64,000 nt of DNA, from contig JAZAFR010000007.1 in assembly GCA_036121365.1 (NCBI GenBank), positions 186,001 to 250,000 on the forward strand, given 5' to 3'. The notes under the pieces are model-generated. The model had not been told where the DNA came from, did not search any database, and worked only from the letters and a program-made list of their open reading frames with translations. A program made the position numbers and the translations under genes. Source of the DNA: UBA7916 sp036121365 (lineage in GTDB: Bacteria > Pseudomonadota > Gammaproteobacteria > Comchoanobacterales > Comchoanobacteraceae). Shown here one piece after another: positions 43,140-51,597 of this stretch. Each line of letters opens with the position of its first letter. Positions within the stretch are counted from its first letter, which is position 1.

Positions 43140-43589
43140 ATGGTCCAAAAGTCAATTCATAAGTCTGAGATTGTAGCATACTCTTCTGAGAAAATGTATG
43201 CCTTGGTCAGCGATATTCCATCTTATCAACATTTTTTGCCTTATTGCTCGTCTTCATCGGTGTTGTCGACTAAAGGAAATATTGTTCATGGACAGATGCT
43301 TTTCAGTTATTTTGGGTTGAGTTACACGTTAGAGACTAAAAATATAATGGAGCCTCATAGTCGTATTGGTCTGAGTTTATTGAAAGGGGATATTCAAACA
43401 TTAGAAGGACAGTGGTTGTTTACGGATATAAAACCCAGTGGTTGTAAAGTCTCTTTGGATTTAAATATTGAAATGCATGATGCCATTTTTTATCGGTTGT
43501 ATAATCGGATTATAGATAAGTTGGCAGACTCTATGGTTGATCGATTTCTTGACAGAGCGTTACAAGTATATGGGCTGGAAGAAGATTAG
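43140..43589 (+). CDS. ratA: RatA/COQ10-like START-domain protein
   Basis: A 149-residue protein of the polyketide-cyclase/COQ10 family, annotated either as ubiquinone-binding protein or as RatA toxin. Marks are YSSEKMYALVSDIPSYQHFLPYCSSS and LEGQWLFTDIKPSGCKVSLDLNIE. Location beside smpB and bamE is the standard context. ATG 43140 follows AAGG. An upstream frame to 43080 overlaps smpB and is not needed. Confidence 0.9.
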   Translation: MVQKSIHKSEIVAYSSEKMYALVSDIPSYQHFLPYCSSSSVLSTKGNIVHGQMLFSYFGLSYTLETKNIMEPHSRIGLSLLKGDIQTLEGQWLFTDIKPSGCKVSLDLNIEMHDAIFYRLYNRIIDKLADSMVDRFLDRALQVYGLEED

Positions 43590-43603
43590 TCAGTTTGTGC
43601 TTT

Positions 43604-43924
43604 TTATGCTGTATGTTTGGTGTTGATGTGTTCAATGTTGACCAGCTTGTTGTTCTTAAATGAAAGCTTTAACTTTTTGTCACTGACTTTACCGTGTTGC
43701 ATGTGGAAATATACCCAAGTATCTGGTGCGAAAGAGTTGATATGAGGAGGTGTTCCAATGAGATTGGCTACCTGGTTTTTACTCATTCCAGTTTTCACTT
43801 TACTTATTTCAATGTTGTCGAGGGGGATCCCTTGTGAACTGGTTCCGTACTTACTGTCTTTGTGAGGAGATATTATTGAGCAACCTGAAGTGATCAATAA
43901 TAGAAATGCTATCAAGTATATCAT
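43604..43924 (-). CDS. bamE: outer membrane protein assembly factor BamE
   Basis: A 106-residue outer-membrane lipoprotein of the BAM complex. Signal peptide MIYLIAFLLLITSGC ends in a lipobox; mature part has IEISKVKTGMSKNQVANLIGTPPHINSFAPDTWVYFH, the SmpA/OmlA fold with the conserved G(M/L)…QV…GTP and DTW. ATG 43924 is chosen because the signal peptide begins there; TTG 43975 would add 17 residues. Converges with ratA (14-base gap). Confidence 0.93.
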   Translation of the reverse strand: MIYLIAFLLLITSGCSIISPHKDSKYGTSSQGIPLDNIEISKVKTGMSKNQVANLIGTPPHINSFAPDTWVYFHMQHGKVSDKKLKLSFKNNKLVNIEHINTKHTA

Positions 43925-44128
43925 CTTTAATAAGTCTGTTGATTTTGATTTATCATAACATCGCACGTGCTTCAATGCAACTGGTTTCTTGAGTCTTAAT
44001 GTCGTTTGTATTGTGTCGCCTTACGTAGTTGAATTCTTGCCTTTCTCATTGTGTTTGATCTATGTATTAAGAGGTGTATTGATTGTTTCTGATTTGTATG
44101 CTGAATTTATCAGTGAACACTATAATTG

Positions 44129-44157
44129 TTGACAGTTTTGTAAGCATAGAGTAAATT
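44129..44157 (+). promoter_or_regulatory. predicted promoter of the porin-like gene
   Basis: Consensus TTGACA (44129–44134), 17-base spacer, TAAATT (44152–44157). Transcription would begin ~30 bases before the start codon. The intergenic space 43925–44128 otherwise shows nothing. Confidence 0.6.
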
Positions 44158-44195
44158 AAAATTAGATTAACTTTAATAAGGTGTTTGATTGTCTT

Positions 44196-45734
44196 ATGTT
44201 GAGCTTTCGTGTGTTCGTTGTTATTTTGAGTTTTTCATATTTGATGGCCTCAGGCGCTGAGTCTGAATCAGGTGCTCAAGTATTAAAATATGACATTTTT
44301 GAGGACGATTCCTCTGAGGACGAGGTTTCTTCAAATACGGAGGAGGATGATTCGGATGGGGCTGAAACTACTAATTATGATGATGGTGAATTAGAATACA
44401 TCGAAGACAGTGAGCAAGAAAATGAAAAGTCTAACCCTGTTAATGTCGATCGTTATTTGGATCCAATAGAGGGGACATTTGATTCAAATATGTATTTTGA
44501 ATATAGTGCTAGATTGGGCTCTAATGGGATGCCGAATGGGGATAGTAATTATTTGTCATTTTTTGTGTCTAATTTTCATTGGGTTGCTCAAGCCATTCAT
44601 AATATTAGTGAAGACTTTGCAGTCAGACCAAGTATCAAATTGGCCATTGTTTCAGCTCCTGATATCAATGAGACGATCAGTCAGAAAACACCTGGGGCAA
44701 ATTTACAGCTGCGTGAGTATGTCATGCATTTTATTTCCAAAAAGTATGGTGTGTTTACTTTTGGCAGAAGCCGTTCGTTTGATAGAATGGCAACGGATTT
44801 TTTGGCTTTGGACTCAGGTGTTAATAACAAATTTTATCAAGATGTTTCTGGGGTTAGAATGTATAATAAGGCAGATGATTCCTATATGGGAGTTGTTGCC
44901 AAAGGCAATGGTTCTTTTAATTGGTCTAATCCGGGGCCTGAGGGGGATGGTCTTCGTCTTTGGGGAGTTCAGAAGGCTTTAGAAGTGTTTGATGGCGTTG
45001 CCTATGCTTTGCCCTATAATTCTTGGCTTTTTCAGCTTGCTTATGCAAATACGCCAGGTGATTTTACTGACAAATATTTTCAGATGGGCTTGCGTTATAC
45101 GTATGATGTTTTATGGGCTCGTTGGAGCATGTTGGGTATGTATGCCAGTTCATGGCCTTTTGGATGTCAAACAGTATCAACCAATGAACTTTCTAGTGGT
45201 TCAGGAGATTGGGCTGTTTGTCAAGCAACGGGTCAAGATCAGCCTTCTCCATATAAAGAAATTTTATTGGGGTCTAAGTTTTCATTGGGTTATGTTGATG
45301 GTAGCTTGTCTTATAAATTGTTATTTGATTCAGATTCCCAGGCCCAAGCGGTTGGTTTTTCAGCAGGGCATATTCAAAATTATTATGGAGGATTAAACTA
45401 TACCTTCATGGACGCCTTTGAGTTTGGTCCTTTGTCAATTGGTTTGGGTTTGATTAAGCAAAACAAGTTTGCTTCGTTGGTGGATCAGTCATCTGGAGGT
45501 CCATATACGAAGACTACAACGCCTGCTCTGTCTGTTGAGGACAGTCATTCTTGGGGTGTTCTTTTTTCTGCTAAGCAAAAAATAGGCCGAAACTCTGGTT
45601 TGAGATTTTATGTTGAGAAGTTAGGGTTTTCAGCAATTAAAACTGATGGTTCGTTGAAGATTAAAGCAAGCCCTATTCGAGTTGCATCTTTGAGTTTTTA
45701 TACCAATATTGATCAATGGTCTTTTACAAAGTAG
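44196..45734 (+). CDS. porin-like outer membrane beta-barrel protein
   Basis: A 512-residue exported protein. Signal peptide VFVVILSFSYLMASGA, then an unusual acidic, disordered stretch of about 60 residues (FEDDSSEDEVSSNTEEDDSDG), then a beta-barrel domain from NMYFEYSARLGSNG to the C-terminal strand SFYTNIDQWSFTK. Alternating hydrophobic strands with aromatic girdles (GVFTFGRSR, WLFQLAYANTPGDFTDKYFQMGLRY, FGPLSIGLGLIKQ) resemble Gram-negative porins of the Legionella/Coxiella type. Two Cys in the middle (FGCQTVS … WAVCQATG) may pair in a loop. ATG 44196 chosen; GTG 44181 overlaps the ribosome-binding site AAGG. Confidence 0.75.
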   Translation: MLSFRVFVVILSFSYLMASGAESESGAQVLKYDIFEDDSSEDEVSSNTEEDDSDGAETTNYDDGELEYIEDSEQENEKSNPVNVDRYLDPIEGTFDSNMYFEYSARLGSNGMPNGDSNYLSFFVSNFHWVAQAIHNISEDFAVRPSIKLAIVSAPDINETISQKTPGANLQLREYVMHFISKKYGVFTFGRSRSFDRMATDFLALDSGVNNKFYQDVSGVRMYNKADDSYMGVVAKGNGSFNWSNPGPEGDGLRLWGVQKALEVFDGVAYALPYNSWLFQLAYANTPGDFTDKYFQMGLRYTYDVLWARWSMLGMYASSWPFGCQTVSTNELSSGSGDWAVCQATGQDQPSPYKEILLGSKFSLGYVDGSLSYKLLFDSDSQAQAVGFSAGHIQNYYGGLNYTFMDAFEFGPLSIGLGLIKQNKFASLVDQSSGGPYTKTTTPALSVEDSHSWGVLFSAKQKIGRNSGLRFYVEKLGFSAIKTDGSLKIKASPIRVASLSFYTNIDQWSFTK

Positions 45735-45842
45735 ATGATAGTTAAATTATATTAGCTGAATTCACCTTTCTTTATATTGTCGTTAGTGCAACTCTGTTGC
45801 GGTTGTGATAGATTGGTAATATGCGAGTGGCAATTATTGAGT

Positions 45843-48083
45843 ATGATTATTGTATTATTATTGTTATGGGTTTCTTTACAGGCCGACAGTCGTGTTCCAG
45901 AGTTTTGTGTGCATAAAAGTTGTGAAGATGCTAACTTGCTGTCTTGGCAGCAAATTGCTCAGCAATTGGATTTGAGTCCTGTTCAGGGACAGAAGTGTTA
46001 TCCTCAGAAAAAGAATCGAAACTTTTCAGCAGATGATGAACTTTGGACCATGCGCGCTGATACTTGGCATTTGCGTTCTAAAATTGGTCAGGCCAGTCAA
46101 TTGACTGGTGATTTAATGTTTGAATCGACGGATCAATTATTGTCTAGTGATCAAGCTTGGTTGTGGCGTAGTGAAGACGGTGGATTGGATAGATTGTGTT
46201 TGCCGGATGGAGGGCGTTGGATTCACTCAACTTGGGAGATGTCTCTTTCTCATGTTGCTTATCAGTCAGATGCTGATGAAGTGACGGCATGTAATAATGC
46301 GTTTGTTTTGTACGGAAAAGATGATCAGCCTTTGTATGGATATGCAAAAGAAGCTTTTTCGTCTGGAAAAGATACACTGATGTTAAAATCTGTTCATGCG
46401 ACAGCTTGTCCACTAGATGATGTTGCTTGGTCTGTGTCTTCTGATCGGTTGGATTGGTCTGTGTCTGGGAAAAAGGCAGCATTTTCCAATGTTCGATTTT
46501 ATTTTTATGATTTTCCTATTTTTTATGTGCCTCATTGGACAGTTGTGATTGGAAAAGAGCAGTATTCAGGGTGGATGTCACCTCGCTATATGAGTTATCA
46601 TGACGACCCTTTGGTTGTGATATTTCCATATCGTTTGTTGTCTCAAGATAAGAAAGAGTTGTCTGTTTTGACTGGAGTGTCTGGAAACTTTGGTGGTTCA
46701 TACTTCGTTGAGCGATATCGAGAGAATGACTTTTTGAAATATTTCATTCGGACTGGCTTGTATAGACAGTCGCCAAACTTTCGCTCTGGCATGGTTTATC
46801 AACGTGAAATGAAAAATTTCTTAAACTTTGATCTTTTAAAGATGCAACTCTTGTATATGTCGGATGGATGGTTTTCTCAGTATTTCTCGCCTACTTTTTT
46901 TGAGCGATTACGTCCCAACCAAGATTTGCCAAATTATATTCATTCGCAACGTCGTATTGGTCATTTGGAGACGCTGTTTGATGTGGTGTATTATCAGAAG
47001 TTTTCTGGAAGTAAGGTTTTACAAGATGAGATTGCGATTCCTAATTTACATGTCTTGCCTCGTCTTCAAATTAATTATCGGGCACTTCCAATTGAGATGA
47101 CATCTGTGGTTGAACGTTTGAGCTCTGAAAAGGATAAAGATTTTTATCCTGGAGTTAAAAGAGCGCTTTCTTATTTGGGGTATGCTTACAATAAAGGGCA
47201 AAATTTTGAGTGTCATTTGGGAGCTTGGCTTAAATCGCAGAGAGTCGATGATTTCTCTGATTGGAATGATTATAGAAAACAACATTCGTTTGCAGTTCCA
47301 AATCTGGAACTTTCTTATCGGTTGGATTTGCAAGAAAAAACAAATTTTTCAATTTTTTATGCATACACTGGTTATGTCGATCAAAGTCGAGATCCTGTGT
47401 TTCAACGTCGGTGGCAATGGCTTTCTGGACAATGGGATTTTGATAAGGTACTGAGTCTGGATAGAGTGTATGATAGAAGTCGAATGTGGCTTACTTTTCA
47501 TCGTCATGGTTTTGATCACTTGTCTTCATTATTTGTGGAGGCATCGCATATACTAGATTTCTCAACGCCTCGGGTATCGCTTTCTAAAACAGGGGCTGAA
47601 GACCCTTTGATTGATTATGGGAATAAAGTTAGTTTATTTAAGTTGGGTGATTCGAGTAGGAATTTATATTCAGAGGGGGTCTGGTTGTGGTCGCTTGGTC
47701 GATTTTATCAATATAAATTGAATTGGAAATACCATAGGTTTTCATTGGAATGGTTGTCTGAGCCAGATTCTGTGGTGTTTCAGAATCAATTGATTCGTGT
47801 GCCTATGTATAAGCGTGCCAATGTGATTTTTGATGCGTATAAAACTCAGTCAAGACATTTCTTCCTTGGTGTGGATTATCGCCGTGGATTGGATAAGTTT
47901 TTAGAATATCAAGGAGGAATTGTTGTAGATCAATGTTGTTGGAAGGCGAAAGCATCAGTGTATTTAACCAATTGGATGAGTAGTTCGGACTCTTTAAAAT
48001 CTGTATTCACAGGGATGCAGCCAAGCGTCAAAGTGGGTTTTTCTTTTAAAGGATTGCAATCTGCAGGGAAAAAGATGCGGTAA
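45843..48083 (+). CDS. lptD: LPS-assembly outer membrane protein LptD
   Basis: The 746-residue barrel of the LptDE translocon that inserts LPS into the outer leaflet. Signal peptide MIIVLLLLWVSLQA; N-terminal periplasmic beta-jellyroll (DTWHLRSKIGQASQLTGDLMF … WSVSSDRLDWSVSGKKAAFSNVRFYFYDFPIFYVPHW, the typical LptD segment); C-terminal barrel. Cysteines near the N-terminus (FCVHKSC) and the C-terminal pair VDQCCWKA fit the conserved disulfides. ATG 45843 gives the signal peptide directly; a TTG at 45777 adds 22 residues. Followed by surA and rsmA in the usual operon (56-base gap); pdxA is missing between them. Confidence 0.93.
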   Translation: MIIVLLLLWVSLQADSRVPEFCVHKSCEDANLLSWQQIAQQLDLSPVQGQKCYPQKKNRNFSADDELWTMRADTWHLRSKIGQASQLTGDLMFESTDQLLSSDQAWLWRSEDGGLDRLCLPDGGRWIHSTWEMSLSHVAYQSDADEVTACNNAFVLYGKDDQPLYGYAKEAFSSGKDTLMLKSVHATACPLDDVAWSVSSDRLDWSVSGKKAAFSNVRFYFYDFPIFYVPHWTVVIGKEQYSGWMSPRYMSYHDDPLVVIFPYRLLSQDKKELSVLTGVSGNFGGSYFVERYRENDFLKYFIRTGLYRQSPNFRSGMVYQREMKNFLNFDLLKMQLLYMSDGWFSQYFSPTFFERLRPNQDLPNYIHSQRRIGHLETLFDVVYYQKFSGSKVLQDEIAIPNLHVLPRLQINYRALPIEMTSVVERLSSEKDKDFYPGVKRALSYLGYAYNKGQNFECHLGAWLKSQRVDDFSDWNDYRKQHSFAVPNLELSYRLDLQEKTNFSIFYAYTGYVDQSRDPVFQRRWQWLSGQWDFDKVLSLDRVYDRSRMWLTFHRHGFDHLSSLFVEASHILDFSTPRVSLSKTGAEDPLIDYGNKVSLFKLGDSSRNLYSEGVWLWSLGRFYQYKLNWKYHRFSLEWLSEPDSVVFQNQLIRVPMYKRANVIFDAYKTQSRHFFLGVDYRRGLDKFLEYQGGIVVDQCCWKAKASVYLTNWMSSSDSLKSVFTGMQPSVKVGFSFKGLQSAGKKMR

Positions 48084-48138
48084 TTGACAATGTTATTAAA
48101 ATATATATACTAGCTTAATGATTAAAGGAAACGGAATA

Positions 48139-49050
48139 ATGCGTATAAAAACTTTCATGTTGTTGGTGTGTTTGTGTTTAACAAGAGGGATGGCGTTTGC
48201 TGATATGTCGGATGAGGTTGCCATCATTATTGGAGACCACATTGTGACCCGAACAGAGTTGAACCAAGAGAAGGATTTTTTTAAGACAACAAAAGGTGGG
48301 GGAGCTCTTACTAAACAACAAGAAGAAGAGTTTGTACAATGGTTTGTGGATACTCAGTTGCAATTGTCAGTGGGACGTCATATGCATGTTGAATTGGATG
48401 CTAAGGAAGTTGAGATGATTGAGAATCAATTGGTGCAGAACAATAAATTGAACTCTTTATCAGAACTCAGAGAGCAAATTTCTATAAAAGGAGTGGATTT
48501 TTCTATGTTTATGAAAAATATTAAGCGGAATTTTTTGTTGACTAAGATTAATGAAATGGCGCTATATCAACGCATTAAGATATCAGATGGTCAGCTGGAT
48601 CGTCTTTACGAAAAGGAGAAGGAAGGTAAGATGTTGCTGTATGTTGAAGATATAGTTTTTTACACGGAAGGGGTGAAACAGTCGTTCAGTGAGAAGATGT
48701 TAAGCCAGGCAGAAGAAGTATCAAGACTTTGGAAAAATGGTACTTATTCTTTTAAAACCATACCGAAGCGCAGTAAAATGCTGTCTTTTAAATGGGAAAC
48801 GTTGGCTCATCTTCCAAATGAGTTTCAGTCAGTTGTTTCAAATATGAATGTTGGGGATGTGTCTGCTCCAATTCATACAGACAATGGTTATCATGTATTG
48901 AAGTTGATAAAACGCAAGGCTCCAGAAGGGTTTAAAATTAACAAGGATCAACTTAAACAAAAAATGATGGCTGAAAATATGAGCAAAGAAGTTCCCAAGT
49001 GGATTCAGGAGCTTAGAGAGCAAACATATATCCGTGTTGATTTAGACTAA
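48139..49050 (+). CDS. surA: SurA-like periplasmic chaperone/peptidyl-prolyl isomerase
   Basis: Escorts outer-membrane proteins through the periplasm. Signal peptide FMLLVCLCLTRGMAFA; SurA N-domain (DEVAIIIGDHIVTRTELNQEK … LVQNNKLNSLSELREQISIKGVDFSMFMKNIKRNFLLTKI); one degenerate parvulin domain (LYVEDIVFYT … LPNEFQSVVSNMNVGDVSAPIHTDNGYHVLKLIKRK). At 303 residues it is about 120 shorter than E. coli SurA, which has two parvulin domains. ATG 48139 follows AAAGGAAACGGA. Tightly followed by rsmA (8 bases). Confidence 0.9.
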   Translation: MRIKTFMLLVCLCLTRGMAFADMSDEVAIIIGDHIVTRTELNQEKDFFKTTKGGGALTKQQEEEFVQWFVDTQLQLSVGRHMHVELDAKEVEMIENQLVQNNKLNSLSELREQISIKGVDFSMFMKNIKRNFLLTKINEMALYQRIKISDGQLDRLYEKEKEGKMLLYVEDIVFYTEGVKQSFSEKMLSQAEEVSRLWKNGTYSFKTIPKRSKMLSFKWETLAHLPNEFQSVVSNMNVGDVSAPIHTDNGYHVLKLIKRKAPEGFKINKDQLKQKMMAENMSKEVPKWIQELREQTYIRVDLD

Positions 49051-49058
49051 GGTTTGAA

Positions 49059-49844
49059 GTGTATCAAAAACCTGCCAAAAAAAGTTTAGGACAGCATTTT
49101 TTACAAGATTTATATTATTTGAATCAGTTGTTGCATGTTATTTCTCCAAAAGAACAGGATTTTTTTCTTGAGATTGGGCCGGGTTGTGGGTATCTGACTG
49201 ATATTCTCGTTGCTCATATCAAGCATTTAACTGCTATTGAAGTGGATGGAGACTGTGTTTCTTTTTTGCAGGAGAAGTATCAAGATCATAAACAGATTGA
49301 TATTGTTCAGGGTGATGTTTTGCAATTTGACTTTCAATCCATGCTAGGGCAGTCTGGACAGGCCATTCGTTGGGTTGGTAATTTACCATATAATATTAGC
49401 GTGCCCATATTGTTGCGTTTACTTGAGGTGTCTGATTTGGTTAAGGATGCGGCTTTTCTTGTGCAAAAAGAGGTTTCTAGGCGTGTTAGTGCACAGGTTG
49501 GGCAAAAGCATTACGGTCGATTAGGCATTGTATTACAATGTGTTTTTGAAGTGTCATCTGTTTTAGAGATTCCTCCATCTGCTTTTGATCCTCCTCCTAA
49601 AGTTGACTCTGAAGTTATTCTGTTAAAGCCTTTGAAAGATCCATGCTTACATTATTTGCAGCATCCAAAATTTTCTGATACGTTGATTCGTTGTTTTAGT
49701 AAGCGTCGAAAAATGCTTAGAAAGATTTTTCAAGGTATTATAGATGATGGCGGCTGGGCTTCAACTGGCATTGACCCAAGCTTGCGTCCTGAAATGGTTT
49801 CTGCGGACGATTTTTATAAGATTGCTTGTTTGTTAGAGGATTGA
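49059..49844 (+). CDS. rsmA: 16S rRNA dimethyladenosine transferase RsmA (KsgA)
   Basis: Dimethylates the two adjacent adenosines in helix 45 of 16S rRNA. SAM motif FLEIGPGCGYLTDIL, acidic AIEVD, catalytic NLPYNIS, and PPPKVDSEVILL in the C-domain are all present; N-terminus KKSLGQHFLQD is the family hallmark. 261 residues (E. coli 273). Start GTG 49059 with AAGG upstream. Confidence 0.97.
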   Translation: MYQKPAKKSLGQHFLQDLYYLNQLLHVISPKEQDFFLEIGPGCGYLTDILVAHIKHLTAIEVDGDCVSFLQEKYQDHKQIDIVQGDVLQFDFQSMLGQSGQAIRWVGNLPYNISVPILLRLLEVSDLVKDAAFLVQKEVSRRVSAQVGQKHYGRLGIVLQCVFEVSSVLEIPPSAFDPPPKVDSEVILLKPLKDPCLHYLQHPKFSDTLIRCFSKRRKMLRKIFQGIIDDGGWASTGIDPSLRPEMVSADDFYKIACLLED

Positions 49845-49914
49845 ATCAGTTTTTTTTATATGTTCAAATGAGTGAGTGTTTATTGAAAGTGTTGTCGGGA
49901 GTTGAAAATTCTTA

Positions 49915-50910
49915 ATGAGTCAAAGTAGATTTTTAAAGTTTTATGCCTATCTGGAATGGTGTGCTGATTTACTTTGTCGTTTTCCTATTGTGACATTTTT
50001 AATTCTTTTTTTCGTGCATGCCAATTACTGGATAACTAAGTTCTTTTATCATCTGATTGTGTTGTCTATCCATGTGATGGTTTTTTTTCATGTGCCAGAG
50101 TCCAATTTTATTGGTTTGAAAAAACTTGCGGCTCAATCCCGGGAATTGAGTTATATTAAATTGACAGATTGGGCTTATTCTTCTTATCGTTTGTGGCAGT
50201 TCAATGACAGAGTTGATGTTGTGGTTGCTCATTATAAAGAAGATCTTAAATGGATCTCTCCTTATTTGAGTAAAATTGATAGATTGTATTTGTATTGTAA
50301 AGATGAAACTGAATGTCGGAAAGGTTTGCCTTCTGATTTGAAAGGAGCCAATTTGATAGTAGAAAATTTGGCAAATGAGGGGAGAGAGACCAATACCTAT
50401 TTATATCATATTATTAAGCATTATGAGGATTTATCGGACAGGACTGTGTTTACTATGGCTTCTTTAAATGGTAACTGGATGCGAAATTTGAGTTTTACTT
50501 TTGCATTGACTGAGCCAGAAGATGAAAATAAATATTGCTATCATGATAAAATGTTTCAGCAATTGTCATCTTTTCAGATTTCTTTGAAGCGAGATGGTGC
50601 TGTCTCATCTCATTTGGGTGATGGTTATGAAAATAAACTCATCACTGATGTGAATTTTGCATTGCATAAGCCCTTGGGTAAATGGATGCAATATCATTTT
50701 AAAAAAGATTTATTCAGTAAAAAGTGCCGTTATGGTTATAGTAAACACGGAGCTATTTTTTCTGTGTCTCGTGATGAGGTTAGGTCGTATTCTTTAGATT
50801 TGTATCGTAGATTGCTTCTGGAAAATAGTGGGAAGGATCTTATGGAGGCTGGGTATTTCATGGAGAGAATTTGGCGTTTTATGTTTGCAAGTGTGCGTCA
50901 ATCACAGTAA
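49915..50910 (+). CDS. membrane-anchored DUF3431 family protein
   Basis: A 331-residue protein with one or two N-terminal membrane segments (FPIVTFLILFFVHANYWI, FYHLIVLSIHVMVFF) and a DUF3431 domain: VDVVVAHYKEDLKWISPYLSKIDRLYLYCK, NEGRETNTYLYHIIKHYEDLSDRTVFTM. DUF3431 proteins look like glycosyltransferase-A-type enzymes but their reaction is not established. It lies between rsmA and coaE (43-base gap to the latter) and may act on surface glycans. The first in-frame ATG is used. Confidence 0.8.
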   Translation: MSQSRFLKFYAYLEWCADLLCRFPIVTFLILFFVHANYWITKFFYHLIVLSIHVMVFFHVPESNFIGLKKLAAQSRELSYIKLTDWAYSSYRLWQFNDRVDVVVAHYKEDLKWISPYLSKIDRLYLYCKDETECRKGLPSDLKGANLIVENLANEGRETNTYLYHIIKHYEDLSDRTVFTMASLNGNWMRNLSFTFALTEPEDENKYCYHDKMFQQLSSFQISLKRDGAVSSHLGDGYENKLITDVNFALHKPLGKWMQYHFKKDLFSKKCRYGYSKHGAIFSVSRDEVRSYSLDLYRRLLLENSGKDLMEAGYFMERIWRFMFASVRQSQ

Positions 50911-50952
50911 GATTGATTTGATGATCTGGATATGTAGAATAAGAGAGGTGGT

Positions 50953-51549
50953 ATGCCAGTTGTTGCTGTGACAGGAGGCATTGCAGTTGGGAAGACTGTG
51001 ATGATGCGATATTGGAGTTCAAAATATGAATTTCCTATTTTTGATACAGATGATATTGGACGTGATTTGCTTTTGACCCATGAGATTAAGAAAAATATTA
51101 GACATATTTTCGGTTCTAAAGTGTTTGATGCAGAAGAAGAGGTAGATCGTTTGTCTATACAGAGACGTATTTTTTCCAATAGTGAAGAAAAACGTGCGCT
51201 TGAGTCTCTTTTACATCCTCATATTCGTCGAGTGTCCCAAGAGAAAATACATGCATTTTTGAAAAAATATGCGTATTGTCTGGTGGTGGTTCCGTTGTTG
51301 TATGAAACCAATACAGCAAAAAACTATGATCGAGTTTGTTTGGTTGAGTCTGCTCTTGATCAGAGGGTTAGACGTTGTTTTGATCGTGGTCTGTCTGAAG
51401 ATGTGACTTTGGCCATTATGCATGCTCAAGCAAGTTCTCAGCAGCGGATATCGGTTTCAGATGACGTGCTCTATAATGTGCAAGATTTTTCTTTTTTTTA
51501 CAAACAAATTGATGATTTGTATCGGCAATATGGTCAGCAGTTTTTGTAA
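50953..51549 (+). CDS. coaE: dephospho-CoA kinase
   Basis: Last step of coenzyme A synthesis. P-loop TGGIAVGKT, DTDDIGRDLL, the LLHPHIRR segment and VVVPLLYETN are the CoaE signatures. 198 residues (E. coli 206). Start ATG 50953 with AGAGAGG upstream. Confidence 0.96.
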   Translation: MPVVAVTGGIAVGKTVMMRYWSSKYEFPIFDTDDIGRDLLLTHEIKKNIRHIFGSKVFDAEEEVDRLSIQRRIFSNSEEKRALESLLHPHIRRVSQEKIHAFLKKYAYCLVVVPLLYETNTAKNYDRVCLVESALDQRVRRCFDRGLSEDVTLAIMHAQASSQQRISVSDDVLYNVQDFSFFYKQIDDLYRQYGQQFL

Positions 51550-51597
51550 TTCAAAAATATTGTTGTTATTGTTTTGTAATTTAGAGTATTATTTTGT

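Noticed and set aside
43604..43975. Longer bamE from TTG 43975
   Set aside because: The extra 17 residues precede the signal peptide and no ribosome-binding site is seen.
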